A program made the translations under genes and the position numbers. A stretch of 22,311 bases of DNA from JBBDIP01 sp040880305 (GTDB taxonomy: Bacteria > Bacillota > Sulfobacillia > Fermentithermobacillales > Fermentithermobacillaceae), in assembly GCA_040880305.1 (NCBI GenBank), contig JBBDIP010000039.1, forward strand, positions 1 to 22,311. Reading direction: 5' to 3'. Every line of letters begins with the position of its first letter. The first letter of the stretch is position 1. Below the pieces are notes generated by a model. It saw only the letters and a list, made by a program, of their open reading frames with translations. It was not told the origin of the DNA and made no database searches. Shown in pieces: positions 21,901 to 22,311 of this stretch.

Positions 21901-22311
21901 ATGGGCTCGCTAGCGTCGTTGACGCTGTGGGTTGTAGCGGTGCCGTTCGTGGGAGCCCTCGTCGTGGCCGCCCTGGGGGAGTCCAGGGAGAAGATGGTGG
22001 CTAACGTGGCTTTGGCGACCGGGATAGTGGACACTGCCCTTGCCGTCCTGCTTGTGGCAGGTACCGGTGGAGGCGGATCGGCCATATCGCGCTGGTCCTG
22101 GCCCCATGATTTCGCCTTGGTCAGTGATGGCCTGAGCGTCTTCGTGGTCCTGGTAGCGACGGTGCTTGGAGCCCTCATACTCGTGTATTCGCGCTCCTAC
22201 ATGGAACATGAGCACGGCAAGCCCAGGTACTATGCTTTGATGTTGGTAGTGATTGGAGCCATGAACGGCTTGGCCCTGTCAGAAAACCTCCTGTACCTGT
22301 TCCTGTTCGCC
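21901..22311 (+). CDS. proton-conducting membrane subunit, NuoL/MrpA/MrpD/HyfB family (5' part)
   Basis: The open frame from ATG 21901 runs off the window without a stop after 137 codons. The protein starts with a membrane segment (LTLWVVAVPFVGALVVAAL), a second (VALATGIVDTALAVLLVAG), then SDGLSVFVVLVATVLGALIL and YSRSYMEHE, then YYALMLVVIGAMNGLALSEN and LLYLFLFA. The DGLS block, the YS-x-x-YM motif and the ALSENLLYLFLF helix are hallmarks of the antiporter-like subunits of complex I, Mrp antiporters and group 4 hydrogenases. The part needed to tell these apart is outside the window. A GGGGAAGG site lies about 13 bases upstream of the start. It begins a new unit after a strong terminator. Confidence 0.85.
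   Translation, partial: MGSLASLTLWVVAVPFVGALVVAALGESREKMVANVALATGIVDTALAVLLVAGTGGGGSAISRWSWPHDFALVSDGLSVFVVLVATVLGALILVYSRSYMEHEHGKPRYYALMLVVIGAMNGLALSENLLYLFLFA

Overview
The window reads as ordinary chromosome of a Gram-positive-type bacterium, most likely a deep-branching, fairly GC-rich member of the Bacillota. The reasons are the gene order (tRNAs-tuf, rpmG-tRNA-Trp-secE-nusG, rplKAJL, rpoBC), a short RpoC of about 1,166 residues without large lineage-specific inserts, strong Shine-Dalgarno sequences, frequent GTG and TTG starts, and a dapG-type aspartokinase next to asd and dapA. This placement is inferred from layout and protein style, not from any search.

Layout. (1) 1-2300: a possible C-terminal end of a rightward gene, a shared hairpin, then a leftward trio: a VapB-like antitoxin and PIN-domain toxin overlapping by ATGA, and a CapA-family protein without a signal peptide. 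(2) 2356-4207: an M3-family oligoendopeptidase with its own terminator. (3) 4147-4785: a gene-free stretch holding about nine degenerate ~30-bp repeat units and a sigma-A-type promoter. (4) 4786-6392: tRNA-Tyr, initiator tRNA-fMet and tRNA-Thr, then tuf. (5) 6446-9990: promoter, rpmG, tRNA-Trp, secE, nusG, rplK, rplA, an L10 leader with an attenuator-like hairpin, rplJ, rplL, and a strong terminator. (6) 10038-13341: a self-contained asd-dapG-dapA unit with its own promoter and terminator, making the first steps of lysine/diaminopimelate synthesis. It separates rplL from rpoB, which usually adjoin. (7) 13483-21710: rpoB, rpoC, a metallo-beta-lactamase-fold gene, and a terminator. (8) 21792-22311: a promoter, a long leader hairpin, and the 5' end of a membrane proton-pump subunit gene (NuoL/MrpA/MrpD/HyfB superfamily) that runs off the window.

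How it works together: most of the window is the core information-processing block, covering translation elongation (EF-Tu, tRNAs, ribosomal stalk L10/L7-L12, L11, L1, L33), protein export (SecE), and transcription (NusG, beta, beta'). The most unusual points are the amino-acid biosynthesis unit inside this block, a highly charged C-terminal tail of about 177 residues on RpoB, an alanine at the RpoB position matching E. coli His526 (a rifampicin-contact residue), the degenerate repeat array before the tRNA operon, and the MBL-fold gene in the place usually held by rpsL-rpsG-fusA. I did not find an obviously new defence or mobile system.
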